This document shows, in pieces, positions 43,232 to 55,010 of a stretch of DNA of 64,000 bases. Every line of letters starts with the position of its first letter. The stretch's first letter is position 1. Under the pieces are notes generated by a model, which made no database searches, was not told where the DNA came from, and saw only the letters and a list, made by a program, of their open reading frames with translations. Origin of the DNA: Ascochyta rabiei (lineage: Eukaryota > Ascomycota > Dothideomycetes > Pleosporales > Didymellaceae); contig NC_082415.1 of NCBI RefSeq assembly GCF_004011695.2, forward strand, positions 806,001-870,000, given 5' to 3'. Made by a program: the position numbers and the translations under genes.

Positions 43232-44889
43232 CTTGATTTGAATCGTGTATTGGTTTGAAGGTAATCTGGAGAGTGTTGCGTTCTTCGTAACCCCAGCAAA
43301 CACTTGACTTTATACGTGTTCCCTCCAACATATTGTTACAGTGGATATGTCCATGTCTACAGATTTGTCGACGGTAGAGCGTCAGAATGGCTGCAGCGTG
43401 TTGGTGGAATGTGAATTTGAACGCAAGGATGACAAAATGAGAGGAAGGTACATCCAGAAGAAGAACTGACTACTCAGGTAGGCAAGTGGAGACGAAGCAG
43501 TCTTTCATCTATCGATATGGTAGCCACGCTTACGCGGGGTCAGTATATCCATGAGAAGCTTGGCTTGGTGACACAGGAACGAATCAAATTTGCACCTGAT
43601 TGGCCGGAGAGGATCGCTCCCTTTACTTGTCAGCTCACACAAAGATTGTAGTCCGTGTTCTGAGATGAGTAAGTGTGCCGGTGACTCACCGTTGCAGATG
43701 CTGTCATGTCAATGTTCTATACTTAGTGTCATCGAGAATGCATGGCCGAAGGCACAGCTCAGGCGAGGGGGCGAGAGCATCAATCTTACCAAATGTTGTG
43801 TAAAGTGATTATATGCACCAGCTCAGAATGCAATATTCTGTACAAGAATTCAATGCTGGTTATGCGTTGATACTTTTCGCCAATTGTTTGAGGTCGAGTG
43901 ACTCAGTGCGGGCGTGACTATAGTGCACCGTAGATGAAAGAAACCACTTGCAGGGTAGCTTTCTCTATCAGAGATACTATAAAGGATCAAGCTGAGTGCG
44001 CGTAACATGAGTGTTTATTGTGCGGGTCGACGCGTGAAAGACGCGTGCTGTTGAGGATGCCTGACAAGCGACCCAATGACGTCTGCAACCCAAGGTAGTA
44101 CCTATTTTCAATGTCACCAAAATCTCTCTTGTACGCCAACACGATATTGACGAGATTTGAATATTTTCACTCTCAAGTTTAGTCATGGTACACATGCGGT
44201 AAGGAGAGTAGCATGGTCTACCTACTGAAAACCTGTGCCACGATTCCTTGACCGACCAAGCCTTGCGAACATTTCTATCCCATCAGTTTGAGTAACGAGA
44301 GGGTTAATTTGTCAAGAAACCAAACTTGTTCTGTCCATACAAGCAGTATAGATTGCACGGACACTGTACACAGCTGGTTTGAACATGTAGCTGCGCCAAT
44401 CAAGAAATGCACATCGAACATTTCGCAAAGCCAGAAAAAGCCGGCAACAAGCCAAGCCGACAGTCTTTACTTGAATAAGAGGAGATATTTAGTGCCAGTC
44501 TGCAGATCACCTGCAACCTAAAAAGGCACTACAAAACTTCAGCTATCTTTGAAAAAGCCGGAAAGCTTCAACAAACACGCTGAAGTCCTCCGGCAGTACA
44601 TAGTTCTATCCTAAAAGCTGTCTCTAAAGCATTGTAGTCGACTTTCTCTGCAACGCGAAGACCTCTCTACCTAGGTTTTGGAGAATGGCCGCGCTCCAAT
44701 GCTAGATGAACGTGTTGACAACAACAGAGAACAAGAAGGTTGGATATGCATTATTGTTGAAGGGTATGTCGCTCATATAATGCCACTGTTCGCTCCCGTC
44801 GTGTGCTACGCTTGTTCTGCAGGTTGCGCCTCATACCCATGGACCCAAAACGCCGACGCTATGCGATACTAATATCTCCCCACGTTGGT
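43232..44889. other. gene-poor interval
   Basis: 1.66 kb between two minus-strand genes. No frame has coding support. The sequence is moderately AT-rich without clear repeats. Confidence 0.4.
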
Positions 44890-47598
44890 CTATGAACTAG
44901 ACTTGGTCAACAAGAACCCCACGTTACTCTCGCTTTCCTTCAGTGTCTCAAGAAACACATCGTCATCAATCGCCACCGCCAGCTCTTCCTCATCCACCCC
45001 GTCTTCACCAGCGCGAAGATTCTTCGTATCAATATGTCGATACTCCATCAGCATTTTAAGCTTGGGCATCTTAGCTTTCCGTCGACTCTCAATCCTTTCT
45101 TCTTGTGCGACTATGTCGACTTCACTCGCCTTCTTCAGGCGAGGAAGGAGAGGCTCATCGTCGCTGTCATCCTCGCCTTCATCGATATTAACAGGTTCAC
45201 CGACTTGGACTTCTGGTGCACCTCTACAATCACATGTACACCCAAGAAGGTCGTGAGTCTGGCACGTCTCGCGGTCGTCCAAGCGAAAGAGGTCTCGCAG
45301 CTCGTCTTTGGAGAAAGATGAAGCAGATTGTTTGTTGTCGACTACGGCATTGGCGAGACCCATTTTCATCACTTGCCGCTGGTAAATTTTTTCATCAAGA
45401 CCACCTTGAACGAGAAATCTGTAGATCTTACAAGGAAGCTTTTGGCCGTCTCGGTGGATGCGGGCCATGGCTTGGAGATCAGTCGCAGGGTTCCAATCGA
45501 TGTCGAATAGCACAATACGCGATGCGCCAATGAGATTCAGACCCACACCACCGGACTTTGCAGAGAGCAAAAAGGCAAAGTTGGCGGCTTTGGGCGTCTT
45601 ATTGAACTTCTCAACAAGGGCTTGCCGCTTATTTGCTGGCGTACTTCCGTCCAAACGTAGGTATGTGTATGAAAGGGATGTCAGAAGACGCTCGATCATG
45701 TCGAGCGTCATAGTGTAATTTGACACAATGACAACCTTTTCTTCCGTAGAAGTATATAACCGATGCACGAGGCTATCGAGTAGGCGCAGCTTTGTGCTAG
45801 ATGCATGCGAGTTGAGGATGTGGGGCGGAATCAATGGGAGAATAGATTCTATCATCTCCGATTCTTTACCGTCGCTATCCTTCTTCGACTTCAACAGCGA
45901 TGGACTGTTGCAGACCTTCTTTAGTATAGTGATGAGCTGCAGGGCCATGTCCATATTGCCATAAGCCGCGGTGAACAGAGGGGAGGAGAGAATACTGCGG
46001 TAGGCTTCGGCTTGCGCTTTCGTCGGCCGGCAGAAGACAATGTGCTCTGTTTTCGGTGGCAGATACTTCGACAAGACGTCTGCGGTACGTCGGATCATAA
46101 ATTGGCTGGTTAAAGACACGAGCTCCTGCCACCGTGCCTCACCCTTCTCCAGCTCCGACTCGCTCGCGTCAGGCTGACGACTTCGCAGGATGGGAGCTTC
46201 GAACGCACGCTTGAAAGCAGAGCGCTGGCCGAGAAGACCAGGGTTCACAAAATCGATCGCAGTATAGAACTCGCCCAGATCGTTCTGAAGCGGAGTACCC
46301 GACAAGATGATGCGCCGTTCTGTGTTGAGAGACTGAATAGCCTGCATGGATTTGTTGTTTGCTGTCTTCAATCGATGCCCTTCGTCCGCAATGACAATAT
46401 CAACGCCAGCGCCTCTCTTCAGCTCTTCCTGCACAGTCCGGAGCATCTCATATCCGATGATCAGGACGTTGTATGCCTTGCCCATAGTAAAGTTTGCAAT
46501 TTTCTTGTTCTTTGCATCAGCAACGTAGACGCCAATCCTCTCGTTGCCTAGCCATTTGCGAAACTCGCGCTTCCAGTTGTCGACTAAACCGGCTGGACAG
46601 ACGATGAGCGCCTTTGTTATGGCTGGTGGACTGTCGTGGATCGGGTTTTGCTTGAGCAAAGTCCAGAGCAGGGTGATCGTCTGCAAAGTCTTTCCCAGTC
46701 CCATCTCGTCAGCCATGATGGCACCTTCGCCCTCGCTCCGCATACCCATCACGCATTCGTACAGGAACTTTACACCCTCTCTTTGATGATCGCGAAGCTG
46801 TTTGCTGAGAACAGGATCGACGACGACGTCCACTACTTGCTTTCCCTTAGGAATTATGGTGGGCCGCTTCATGACCAGCGCGTTGGGTGTGTTCGGATCG
46901 TGGCGAGGGGTCGGTATCGACGGGTTGCGCTGCGGAAGCACTGTGTTGGACAGTAGTGGTGTTTTGAATTGCTGTTTCCCGTTCAAGGACGGAGTGTATT
47001 CAGAGACCACACTCTTAGTGCTGCCTGAAGACTCGACTCTCTTCACTTGAGCTTTACTGGAAAGATGTGGCTTGCCAGTAGATAAGGGTTTATATCCGGG
47101 CTCCAATCGCTTTGTTTTCTGCTCAATAGGCGTAGCAGCCGCCTTGCCCATGAACATACGTCCAGACATGTAATCCTTCTTATCGATGACACCATCGATC
47201 TCAAGCTCTTTGCCACCAATAGATAGGGGTGAACCAGGAAGTAGCGGGCGGTTACAGACTCCTTTGCCCATCTCCTTCCCCGAATCGCTGTCCGTGAGAG
47301 TGCCGTACCCATTCACTACAGCTAGCACGCCGTCACCGTCCCACGTTTTGTTCTTCTTTGTGGTGTATTTGCGCCATAACACGCTGTAATAGCTGCCACT
47401 CGAGTCGACTGGCGGCGCCTGCGGCGGCGTAGGATTGTGTATGTCGATTGGAGGCTTTCGATTCGCCGGTGCAGCTCGCGGCAAAGGCTCATCATCGTCG
47501 GACTGGGAGAGGCGCCGCTTCTTGGCTGGAGGCGGGCCGTTGAGAGTGTTGACCCTGCCGGCGACCGAGAGAGGTTTAAATGGTTTGAACGGCTTCAT
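44890..47598 (-). CDS. rdh54: Rad54-family DNA translocase Rdh54/Tid1 (RAD54B)
   Basis: Single exon, 902 residues. The N-terminal KPFKPFKPL start and YYSVLWRKYTTKKNKTWDGD (about 70-90) are typical of the Rdh54/RAD54B branch, not Rad54 proper. Snf2 ATPase motifs are complete: ADEMGLGKTLQT (motif I, about 296-307), DEGHRLK (II, 405), SGTPLQND (III), and in the C-lobe LSAKSGGVGLNL and ARIHRDGQK (V, VI). Rdh54 removes Rad51 and Dmc1 from duplex DNA and assists strand invasion in recombination, especially in meiosis. The C-terminal region has CGC-type Cys (LLGCTCDCRG) and an acidic tail. Start ATG at 47598 fits the conserved basic Pro-rich N-terminus. Confidence 0.93.
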   Translation of the reverse strand: MKPFKPFKPLSVAGRVNTLNGPPPAKKRRLSQSDDDEPLPRAAPANRKPPIDIHNPTPPQAPPVDSSGSYYSVLWRKYTTKKNKTWDGDGVLAVVNGYGTLTDSDSGKEMGKGVCNRPLLPGSPLSIGGKELEIDGVIDKKDYMSGRMFMGKAAATPIEQKTKRLEPGYKPLSTGKPHLSSKAQVKRVESSGSTKSVVSEYTPSLNGKQQFKTPLLSNTVLPQRNPSIPTPRHDPNTPNALVMKRPTIIPKGKQVVDVVVDPVLSKQLRDHQREGVKFLYECVMGMRSEGEGAIMADEMGLGKTLQTITLLWTLLKQNPIHDSPPAITKALIVCPAGLVDNWKREFRKWLGNERIGVYVADAKNKKIANFTMGKAYNVLIIGYEMLRTVQEELKRGAGVDIVIADEGHRLKTANNKSMQAIQSLNTERRIILSGTPLQNDLGEFYTAIDFVNPGLLGQRSAFKRAFEAPILRSRQPDASESELEKGEARWQELVSLTSQFMIRRTADVLSKYLPPKTEHIVFCRPTKAQAEAYRSILSSPLFTAAYGNMDMALQLITILKKVCNSPSLLKSKKDSDGKESEMIESILPLIPPHILNSHASSTKLRLLDSLVHRLYTSTEEKVVIVSNYTMTLDMIERLLTSLSYTYLRLDGSTPANKRQALVEKFNKTPKAANFAFLLSAKSGGVGLNLIGASRIVLFDIDWNPATDLQAMARIHRDGQKLPCKIYRFLVQGGLDEKIYQRQVMKMGLANAVVDNKQSASSFSKDELRDLFRLDDRETCQTHDLLGCTCDCRGAPEVQVGEPVNIDEGEDDSDDEPLLPRLKKASEVDIVAQEERIESRRKAKMPKLKMLMEYRHIDTKNLRAGEDGVDEEELAVAIDDDVFLETLKESESNVGFLLTKSSS

Positions 47599-48381
47599 CG
47601 AGTTTGGTGTGGATACTTACAGCATCTCACCGGCGTGAGAGCTGGATTGTGGGATAGTGGCGCACAAGTCGCGGATGTCAGAAGGAGCGACGCGCCAGAT
47701 CGCGCTAGCACGTGATTGTCTAATCGGCCTTCTTCTCAGTCTTCAGGCTGCATCAGTAACAAACTCCCCAGAACTGATTATCTGCTTGGACAATCCGTGA
47801 ATCAACCTGTCACTCTGTCACTCTGACACATGTCGAGCTCGGCATAAACTGTCAAGTTTGACGTCGTTTCAGCATAGCTGCGTACGTCAGCTGCAAACAT
47901 CATAGCTTGAGTATCGTGGGTCTGTACCGGAAGGAGCCAGATGAGCGATGTCGCTCAACAACATCACCGATGAAGACATTCTTGCTGTATACAAATTCAG
48001 GAGCTGCTGAGCAACTTACGACAACGGGCCAGGCATTATACTGTCCGTCCCTAAGAACACCCAGTTCGTAAACCAGGCCCCACTTCGTTTCGAAGCAATG
48101 AGACGCCATGTCAGACGCGTGGTCGCATAGGAGCTAAACCTGTCTGATTATGCTCTAGAGGCTGTTTCCCCAGTTCTGGTCGACAAATTCAATCTCTACG
48201 ACACCTGGTGACCAAGCGCAGTACGACAGCTTCATGATTGCGGTGAACATGTGGATCCATTCACTGTATAAAAGTGAACGAGTATTCCCCAGAACGATTC
48301 CTGCTCACTACATCCAACGCCTTGCAACTTTCACATCTCCATCTTCTCATCTTCACGGCATTTGTCAATCACACCTTCAAC
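47599..48381. other. intergenic divergent promoter region
   Basis: About 780 bp with no supported gene. It holds the promoters of the Rdh54 gene and the small secreted candidate. Confidence 0.45.
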
Positions 48382-48837
48382 ATGAAAATTACAATCTTCC
48401 TCACAATCGGCACCCTCTTCACTGCCGCCGCAGCATCTGCCCCCAATCCCTCCAACACAAACATCAATATCAACGCCGCGCCTCGGCCAGCCATCTTCAA
48501 ATCACGAGTGTCATCCACACTCGACGCAAGAGCACTTTTCAGGCTTACTATCGCCGAACATGCCGCTCTGCAGGACCGGTCAAACGCCGCTCACGACGCA
48601 TCAACAGACGCAGTGAACGCCCGGAGCGCCGTGAGCGGAATGAGCAGAAAAGCACGCACCCAACCCCGATCCAACCACCAACCAACCGACTCTTCAAGAC
48701 ATAGCCAGCGCCGCACGACAGACGACAACAACGAGATGCGTACCCGTAGGAGCGGCATGCTGAAGGCGAGGAGGCAGAGAGCACGATCGACGGAGCAGCA
48801 GAGACGGACTTTGAGGTTTCTGCCTTCACGCCGGTGA
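48382..48837 (+). CDS. small secreted, Arg-rich protein candidate
   Basis: One frame of 151 codons from ATG 48382 (an in-frame ATG at 48274 lies upstream but hides the signal peptide). The N-terminus MKITIFLTIGTLFTAAAASA is a clear signal peptide, followed by an Asn-rich stretch (NPSNTNININAAPRP). The remainder is Arg/Ser/Gln-rich, without Cys and predicted disordered. There is no family match in memory. A short secreted cationic protein is possible; the low complexity leaves room for a chance frame. Confidence 0.45.
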   Translation: MKITIFLTIGTLFTAAAASAPNPSNTNININAAPRPAIFKSRVSSTLDARALFRLTIAEHAALQDRSNAAHDASTDAVNARSAVSGMSRKARTQPRSNHQPTDSSRHSQRRTTDDNNEMRTRRSGMLKARRQRARSTEQQRRTLRFLPSRR

Positions 48838-49374
48838 ACCAAGGAGGAGGCGGGCAAAGAGACGTAGCGCTCTGACGGCTGTCTTGATTGCACTTTATAC
48901 TGTTCTTTGTACATAGCTAAATTCAGTTCACATCATGCGTACAATACCTCGTTGCCTTTAGTCTGCTTTCCGATCACCCTCGCGCCTCGATTCTGACGGC
49001 TCGAGAGAGAGAGACGTGAGAGGGTGCAGCTTGCTCATGCTAACGATATCAGCTGGCGGGGTCATTTTAATGCTTGGTCTGGACGCCGATAAGATACAGT
49101 GCTGATCAGCAGGTAGACGCATTAGGACAAGAGGTAGTGTTGATACTTGCTTACTGGCCGCGCTAGCTCCTCATTGCCTACAACTAGCACGTGCGCACGT
49201 TAATTAAACAAGTGGAAAGACGTTCTTCGTACACTAAATATACCAGCAGCTAGAGTATAGTAACATCGTAACACAATTCATTTTAGACGTAACCTCCGGG
49301 CACGTAGTCCCGATCTGCCAGTCGCATGATGTATGCTACGCGCCATTCGATCCGATTAGACCATCGCTGTTGTG
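48838..49374. other. intergenic
   Basis: About 540 bp between convergent frames; no supported gene. Confidence 0.45.
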
Positions 49375-50236
49375 TCAAACCCTCAACTCGAAATCGTTGC
49401 TCTCTAGGCATTCAATATGTCGTCTTCCTCCAGCATCTGATGACGTCTTTACTATAATCCTCGCTGCAACTACGATCGGCTCCTCCATCATGAACTGATA
49501 CTTTGTTCTGTAGCAAGACTGGGCGACAGCTGCATGTCCGTGATACTTGCAAGATCTACTGAGGTCAAGTGGGTCCTTCATGTCGGTTGATTTCGCCGAA
49601 GAAGTGATGAAGGGTGCAGCAGCTGTCAACAGATCGAGCTGAAAGTCGCCCGGGAATTCTTTCAGTTGTTTCTTTTCGAAGCCTTGTGGCTCCTTTGACT
49701 GCAAGCACAGATCTTGTGCGAACTTGCGTAGAGGCGAGCCGTCTTCAGTCATGGCGTAGATGGTCGTAATCTGGGTCGCCGTAAAGCGGCATTGGCCCTT
49801 GAGCGCACGGAATTCGAGGATATTCTCGATAAGCGCGTCAACTGTGGCGTCCTGGAAATCCATAGCTTCAAGGTATCTGGCTGTTTTATACAAAAGCAGG
49901 CACCGCGTGAGCTCTGCGACATTGGCCTCTTGCGTGAAGAGCAGCCCTGTGTACAGAAACTTGGCGTATACAGCAAAGTCTTCTACTGTGATATCCGGTA
50001 GGGCGATTGGTTTGTTGTCTTTGGTTACTGCACACTGGATGTCCATCGCAGTGGCGAAGTAGTTGGAGCTGTTCCGTAGAGCATGTCCGTGTGTCATGAA
50101 GATCTTGCAGTCAGGCTTGATACCGACATTGATGATGACTACACTTCCGAAATCACTGCTGGAGCCAGCTGTGTAAGCCTCAGGTTAACCCATTTACTAC
50201 CTTGGACCTGCCGATGTCTCGCGGTGCACCTTTCAT
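49375..50236 (-). CDS. BTB/POZ-domain protein
   Basis: Main exon 50168-49375. A short first exon (50236-50230, encoding M-K) joined by a 61-bp intron gives 266 residues; without it the frame would start at ATG 50097 and lose the first BTB strand. With the extension the order is SSDFGSVVIINV..KPDCKIFMTHGHALRNSSNYFATAMD, then ALPDITVEDFAVYAKFLYTG, the standard BTB core. The helical back half (about 90-150) is BACK-like and the C-terminus is unassigned. Such short fungal BTB proteins are numerous; they dimerise and often act as cullin-3 adaptors. The tiny first exon is inferred from phase and needs transcript support. Confidence 0.8.
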
Positions 50237-50640
50237 GGGGGTTCGAGTGACATGGCGACTATGGGGTCGATCATTGTGACGGGGCTTGAGCTTGCTCTGT
50301 CCATTTCTAGCTGTCTCCAAAACACTCTAGGTGCCGTAGAGGACGGTGTAAAGTTCTGAGATTAACGAGCGACTGTGAGGTAGCAGTGGTAGACAGTGCA
50401 AGGAGTGAGAAAAACGTGTTAGCGCGCACCAGCAGGAAAGCGGCACTGACGACTGAGAAAGAAGCATGTGCAGGACAGAAATGAAGGAAGGCGCACTCAT
50501 GTGGCACCACTGCAGAACTAAGCACAGAGACGATGGGATTGGATAAGAGAAACAATCAGACATGGAAGTGTGCAGTGAGCAATAACTGTTATTCCATAGC
50601 CATGTCCCTGAACGCCGCTTAATGCATGTATTATCTGCGC
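50237..50640. other. intergenic
   Basis: About 400 bp between two minus-strand genes; no supported gene. Promoter of the BTB gene is expected here. Confidence 0.45.
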
Positions 50641-51326
50641 TCAGTCCTGCGCAGCGCTCGAGAATTCGTTCTTATAGTACTATGATGCTGATCAGTATGC
50701 TATTCGCGACTTGTGGATTTGCACTGCAATAGGATGCCAGACCTCTAGAAAGGCAGCACTCACCTCCGAGACGTTCTTCGCCAGCTTTGTATCCTTCAAC
50801 TTCGACTTTGCATCTGGAATCGACCAGTTGTTGACGCGCCACCACCATCTGCGTATCCTCGCGCCGACGCTTTGCCCGCTGAACTTGGCGGACCGGTTCC
50901 AATGCCGCCAGCCGCTGAGGATGAGTGTCCACACCACGCCCTGCGCAAAGCACATGAGGACCTGAGTGACGTCAGCACGGCGAGTCTCCAGACTGCTGCG
51001 TTGATTGCGCCTACCTGATCCCGCAACGTGATCCATGCAACGCCCTGCCACGACTCGGCCTTCTCGATGCTCTTCAGGTAGCTCTGTTCGAACCGGAGGT
51101 CTGGCAGCGGGGGCATCGTCTGCTTCCGCGGCACGGGGTTGAGTATACTGGTTGGAATCTCATCTTCGTCGATGTCGGAGTCGATCTCGGCGTTCTTGTC
51201 AAGCGTGACGGGCTGCTTTCCAGACGCAGCGGTCGATGGGTTGAGGTCGTGTCGCGGTGAGGGGTGGCGCTTGATGGAGCCGAACTGCAAAGTCGATGCA
51301 AGCTCGCTGATACCAGGTTCCGTCAT
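50641..51326 (-). CDS. DUF1770-like single-pass membrane protein
   Basis: Exons 51326-51015, 50961-50764 and 50679-50641; introns of 53 and 84 bp; 182 residues. A polar, disordered N-terminal half ends in PPLPDLRFEQSYLKSIEKAE, which I recall as the hallmark of the fungus-specific DUF1770 family. Then come WQGVAWITLRDQ and one hydrophobic segment (VLMCFAQGVVWTLILSGW) followed by a basic Arg/Trp stretch. The last exon (13 codons with stop) is inferred from a good branch site and acceptor and from GTGAGT at 50763. Location (mitochondrial or ER membrane) and function are unknown. The gene is divergent from calcineurin B with 264 bp between starts. Confidence 0.7.
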
Positions 51327-51590
51327 CGTGTGGTATCGTCGAAGGGATCGTGCCTAGCTAGCAATTGAAGGCGCTGTGGTGATGCCTCGGAGCTGCATCT
51401 CCATGTCTTGGCGACTTGACGTCGATAACCCCTGCTCTTCTAGTGGCGGCGGGACCCCTAGCACTGCTAGCAGTCGACTGCAGACCCCACGAAAGCTCGC
51501 AACTCGCAACTCGCAACCCGACTCGCAAACAACCCCATAGACTCGCACCGCCCCCCCCCACCCAATTCCTACTCCTCCACCCGCGCCAAA

Positions 51591-52311
51591 ATGGGGAACC
51601 AACCGTCTGCGATTCTCGACAACATAGCCTCCGGCTCGAATTGTACGTGCTGAAGGAGCGAGCGCCCTGCTCGTGTGCATGCCTGCGGGGCTGAAACCCA
51701 CGTACTGACACAAGTTAGTCGACCGTGAGGAGGTTGACAGGTTGAGGAAGAGGTTCATGAAGCTTGACAAGGTGCGACGCCCTCCGTTCATGCTATTCCT
51801 CCACACACCACATGGCTAATGTCATGCAGGACAACTCCGGTACTATCGAGCGCGACGAATTCCTAGCCCTTCCCCAGATCTCCTCGAACCCTCTCGCAAC
51901 ACGAATGATTGCCATCTTCGACGAGGATGGTGGCGGTGACGTCGACTTCCAGGAGTTCGTCTCTGGTCTCTCAGCCTTCAGCAGCAAAGGAAACAAGGAA
52001 GAGAAGCTCCGTTTCGCTTTCCGTGTGTACGACATCGACCGCGACGGCTACATCAGCAACGGCGAGCTCTTCATTGTGCTCAAGATGATGGTGGGAAGTA
52101 ATCTGAAGGATCAGCAGCTACAACAGGTACGTGTGCACATGGAAGGCGCCTGTTACAAGCGCGAACACAGCGCTGACGCCCTTTCCAGATTGTCGACAAG
52201 ACCATCATGGAGGCCGATCTGGACCATGATGGCAAGATCAGCTTCGAGGAGTTCACGAAGATGGTCGAAAACACGGATGTATCAATGAGCATGACCCTGG
52301 ACCAGTTTTAA
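51591..52311 (+). CDS. cnb1: calcineurin regulatory subunit B
   Basis: Exons 51591-51642, 51719-51771, 51830-52126 and 52189-52311; introns of 76, 58 and 62 bp; 174 residues, the family length. N-terminal MGNQPS is an N-myristoylation signal. Four EF-hands are present with loops beginning [39 protein letters not shown] and [13 protein letters not shown]. It binds Ca2+ and the catalytic subunit to form the phosphatase that activates Crz1-type stress responses. All splice phases agree. Confidence 0.97.
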
Positions 52312-52610
52312 GCCGTCCGTGACGACGCATGCGATACATACTGGGCAGTCCTTCTCCCGGCGAGGCGTTTGTGGTGTTTGGGGCCTACTTGGATGGCTTT
52401 GACGATATCTGAATTGATCAATACACGATTCATCTCTGTGGGCTTCTACCTATGACCCCCACATCACCTACTGAGACATGGACCACGCTAGCGCACACGT
52501 TGCTCGTCGAACCGCAGAGCACAAACCACTGACGGCAGCATCAAGCGAGAAGACGCTGGTGATGAACAGGAAACAGAGTTTTCGAAGATGTCGTTTACTA
52601 AGGAGGGCTG

Positions 52611-52825
52611 ATGTCTTCCCTCTACAATTTATTTACTAATAATTACTTGTAGCTGATGCTTCCCTCTACATTTTATTTACTGATAACTACAGCTAATGCC
52701 TCTATCTACATTTCATTTACCAACAATTACTAGTAGGTGATGCCTCCCTCTACATTTTATTTATTGATAACTACCAGTAGCTAATGCCTCTATCTACATT
52801 TCATTTACTAACAATCACTGGTAGG
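52611..52825. repeat. 44-bp minisatellite, about five units, cut by the retrotransposon
   Basis: Units start at 52611, 52656, 52696, 52740 and 52784 (40-45 bp each), built on ATGCCTCYMTCTACATTT then ATTTACT-like and ACTAGTAG-like parts. Units 2 and 4 resemble each other (CCCTCTACATTTTATTTA), as do 3 and 5 (TATCTACATTTCATTTA), giving an 84-88-bp higher-order repeat. The last unit ends in GTAGG, the target site of the LTR element. Confidence 0.85.
52821..52825. repeat. target site duplication, left
   Basis: GTAGG directly before the left LTR, matching 61050-61054. Confidence 0.85.
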
Positions 52826-53080
52826 TGTAAGGCAGACTTCACAAGCATAAAAGTAGCGATCTGGTGAACTGATAGATTTAAAAGAGGAGTGAACAAAATA
52901 GCAGACAGCGAGCTACAAGAGGGTAGAGAGAGAGGCCTACTTATAGTAGTAAGGCCTGTGCTCTCTGTAAGTAAAAGTAAAGGCAAGTAAAGGAAGGTTC
53001 TACTAGGTTTAATAGAATCTGCTAGTAGGTTGTGACACATACTAGTAGGTTACTATCTTACCTTAGCAGAAGTCCTAACA
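52826..53080 (-). repeat. LTR, left copy (3' LTR in element orientation)
   Basis: 255 bp, starts TGTAAGGCAG and ends CCTAACA on the plus strand, with the TG..CA ends of LTRs. Its outer half is well kept, while the inner half has A or T where the other copy has G or C. Confidence 0.92.
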
Positions 53081-54859
53081 CGTGCCTCTCCTTAAAAATA
53101 GCAAAGTCTCTTAAGCTAAAGTCTGTGTACAAGTAACTGTAAGAGTCTAATACTAACAGTTTTTTAAGTAAAAGAAAAATAAAGGAAAAGGGGATATAGA
53201 AATCCTATATAAGAACCTGTTAGTAGTTAGAGTATAATTAAGGTATATGCCTTTAGTAGTGTTACGCAGGTCTCCCTAAATCCTTATATAAAAAAACAAC
53301 CTCTAAGATTTTTTCTACTGTATAAACCCTATAACGCAAAAATTTTACCCTTCTCTATTTAGAGCTTATATAAGGGAGTAGTGTAAAGAGATTTATTAAT
53401 TTATTAGAGCTAGATTTATCCTTAACTTTAAGGTTAACCTTTATTAATAGTTAATTGCTAAACTATAGCAGCCTAAGGGCAAGCTTAAGCAGGTCTAGAT
53501 TATGTTTAGCATGTCTTTAGGCGTGTTTTTTAACCTATAAAGGAGCCTATTAAAAGTAGCCTAATATTCTGTTAAGTAATATATCTGCTTTTTATTAGCC
53601 TATCTTATTTTAATTAATTTATTAAGATTACTAAACTGGCTATTGTTAAAGGTGTCTTCTGTGCAAGGCTCCTAGTCTGTTAGTATTTAGAGTGCTAGTA
53701 GAACTAGTTTGTTAGGATTGTTGTAGTAAAACAAGAAAGCGTTGTAGTAGTTAAGATGTTGCTTAGCAGGTTCCTAGGTAGGTTTAGGGTTATTAGACTA
53801 TTTAATAAGGTATTCCTATATACTACGTTACTTTCTGTAATTAAGGAATAAGTTAACGTACTATTCTTAAGAGACTAAACCCTAGTTGTTAGTAACCTCT
53901 ATAGGTGTTAGTTTAGGTAGTACTTAATCTAGTAGGTTATCTTAGCTTGTTTCCCTAAGCAAGTTAGGGTAAAATACTAGAAATACGCCTTTTAATATTA
54001 TATCTGTAGGTAGGTCTAGCTTATATGCAGCTCTGTTGTGTATAACATAGGTAACTAAGTATAACCTAGTATACTTGTAGTCTAGTTTTTTTAAAGGCTA
54101 GGTAGTATTCTAGTTGCGTGTAGAAACCTAAACTAGGTTACTAACTGTGTATTTTAGAGTCTGTTAGCGATAAGCATTAGCTTAGGCCTGTTATTCTTGT
54201 TATGCCTAAGTAAGCTAAATCTTTAGATATTCTAGAAGGTTAGTATAGGTGTAGAGTAACTTATTAGCACACAAGATTTAGTCTTTAGCTTCTTTTAATA
54301 ATAGTTCTATTTAGGTATAGTCTTTACTAGGGTGTATACTGCTGTAAGGATAATACCTAAGATCTATAAAGAAAGGTGTAAGTCTAGTAGATATATTAAC
54401 AGTGTTGTTAGCTTAAAACTTAGCAAGATATAGCTATAAAGCCTAATTATTTTATATGTAGTTAATATACTTCTGTAAATAGATTTTAAGGCTTTAATTA
54501 GCTTATTTAGTTTAACTATTAGTTTGTAGATAATAAGAAGTTAATAGCTTAGCTAAGATTTAAAGGCGTTTGTAAACCTGCTTCTAGAATTTATTTATAA
54601 AGGAAGTACCTTAATTAGATATAATAGTACGCAGGAGTCTATAGAGGCGAAAAATTTCTATAAAGTAGTAAGCAAATTCCTTTAAAGAGTAGCTAACTAA
54701 TAGAAAGAAATATTACTACTTAGTAAGATAGTCTACTATAATAAGCAGGTTTATATATAATTAGCTGTTAAGAGATAAAGCTAGTAAATCTTAAATATAG
54801 TCTACAGAGATATCTAACTACCTAGCATTAGAGATTAGTAGGGGTTTAAGGAAACTGTT

Positions 54860-55010
54860 ATAGGCTTCCTAGGAAGGCCTTACGCATTTACACACCGCAT
54901 AAGCTTAGTAATATTTCTTAATAGACTAAGGCATACTAGGCTAATAGTAGCGCCTAATTATTAGATATAAAGTGGCTTTAGGACCTTTATAGCCTGTAAT
55001 CCTATAGTTA
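54860..55010 (-). pseudogene. integrase N-terminal (zinc-binding) remnant
   Basis: Minus-strand frames contain pieces resembling the ..T..LI.RRYYWP.M...I..Y...C..C region of gypsy integrases, with stops and lost Cys/His. The assignment is by pattern only. Confidence 0.5.
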
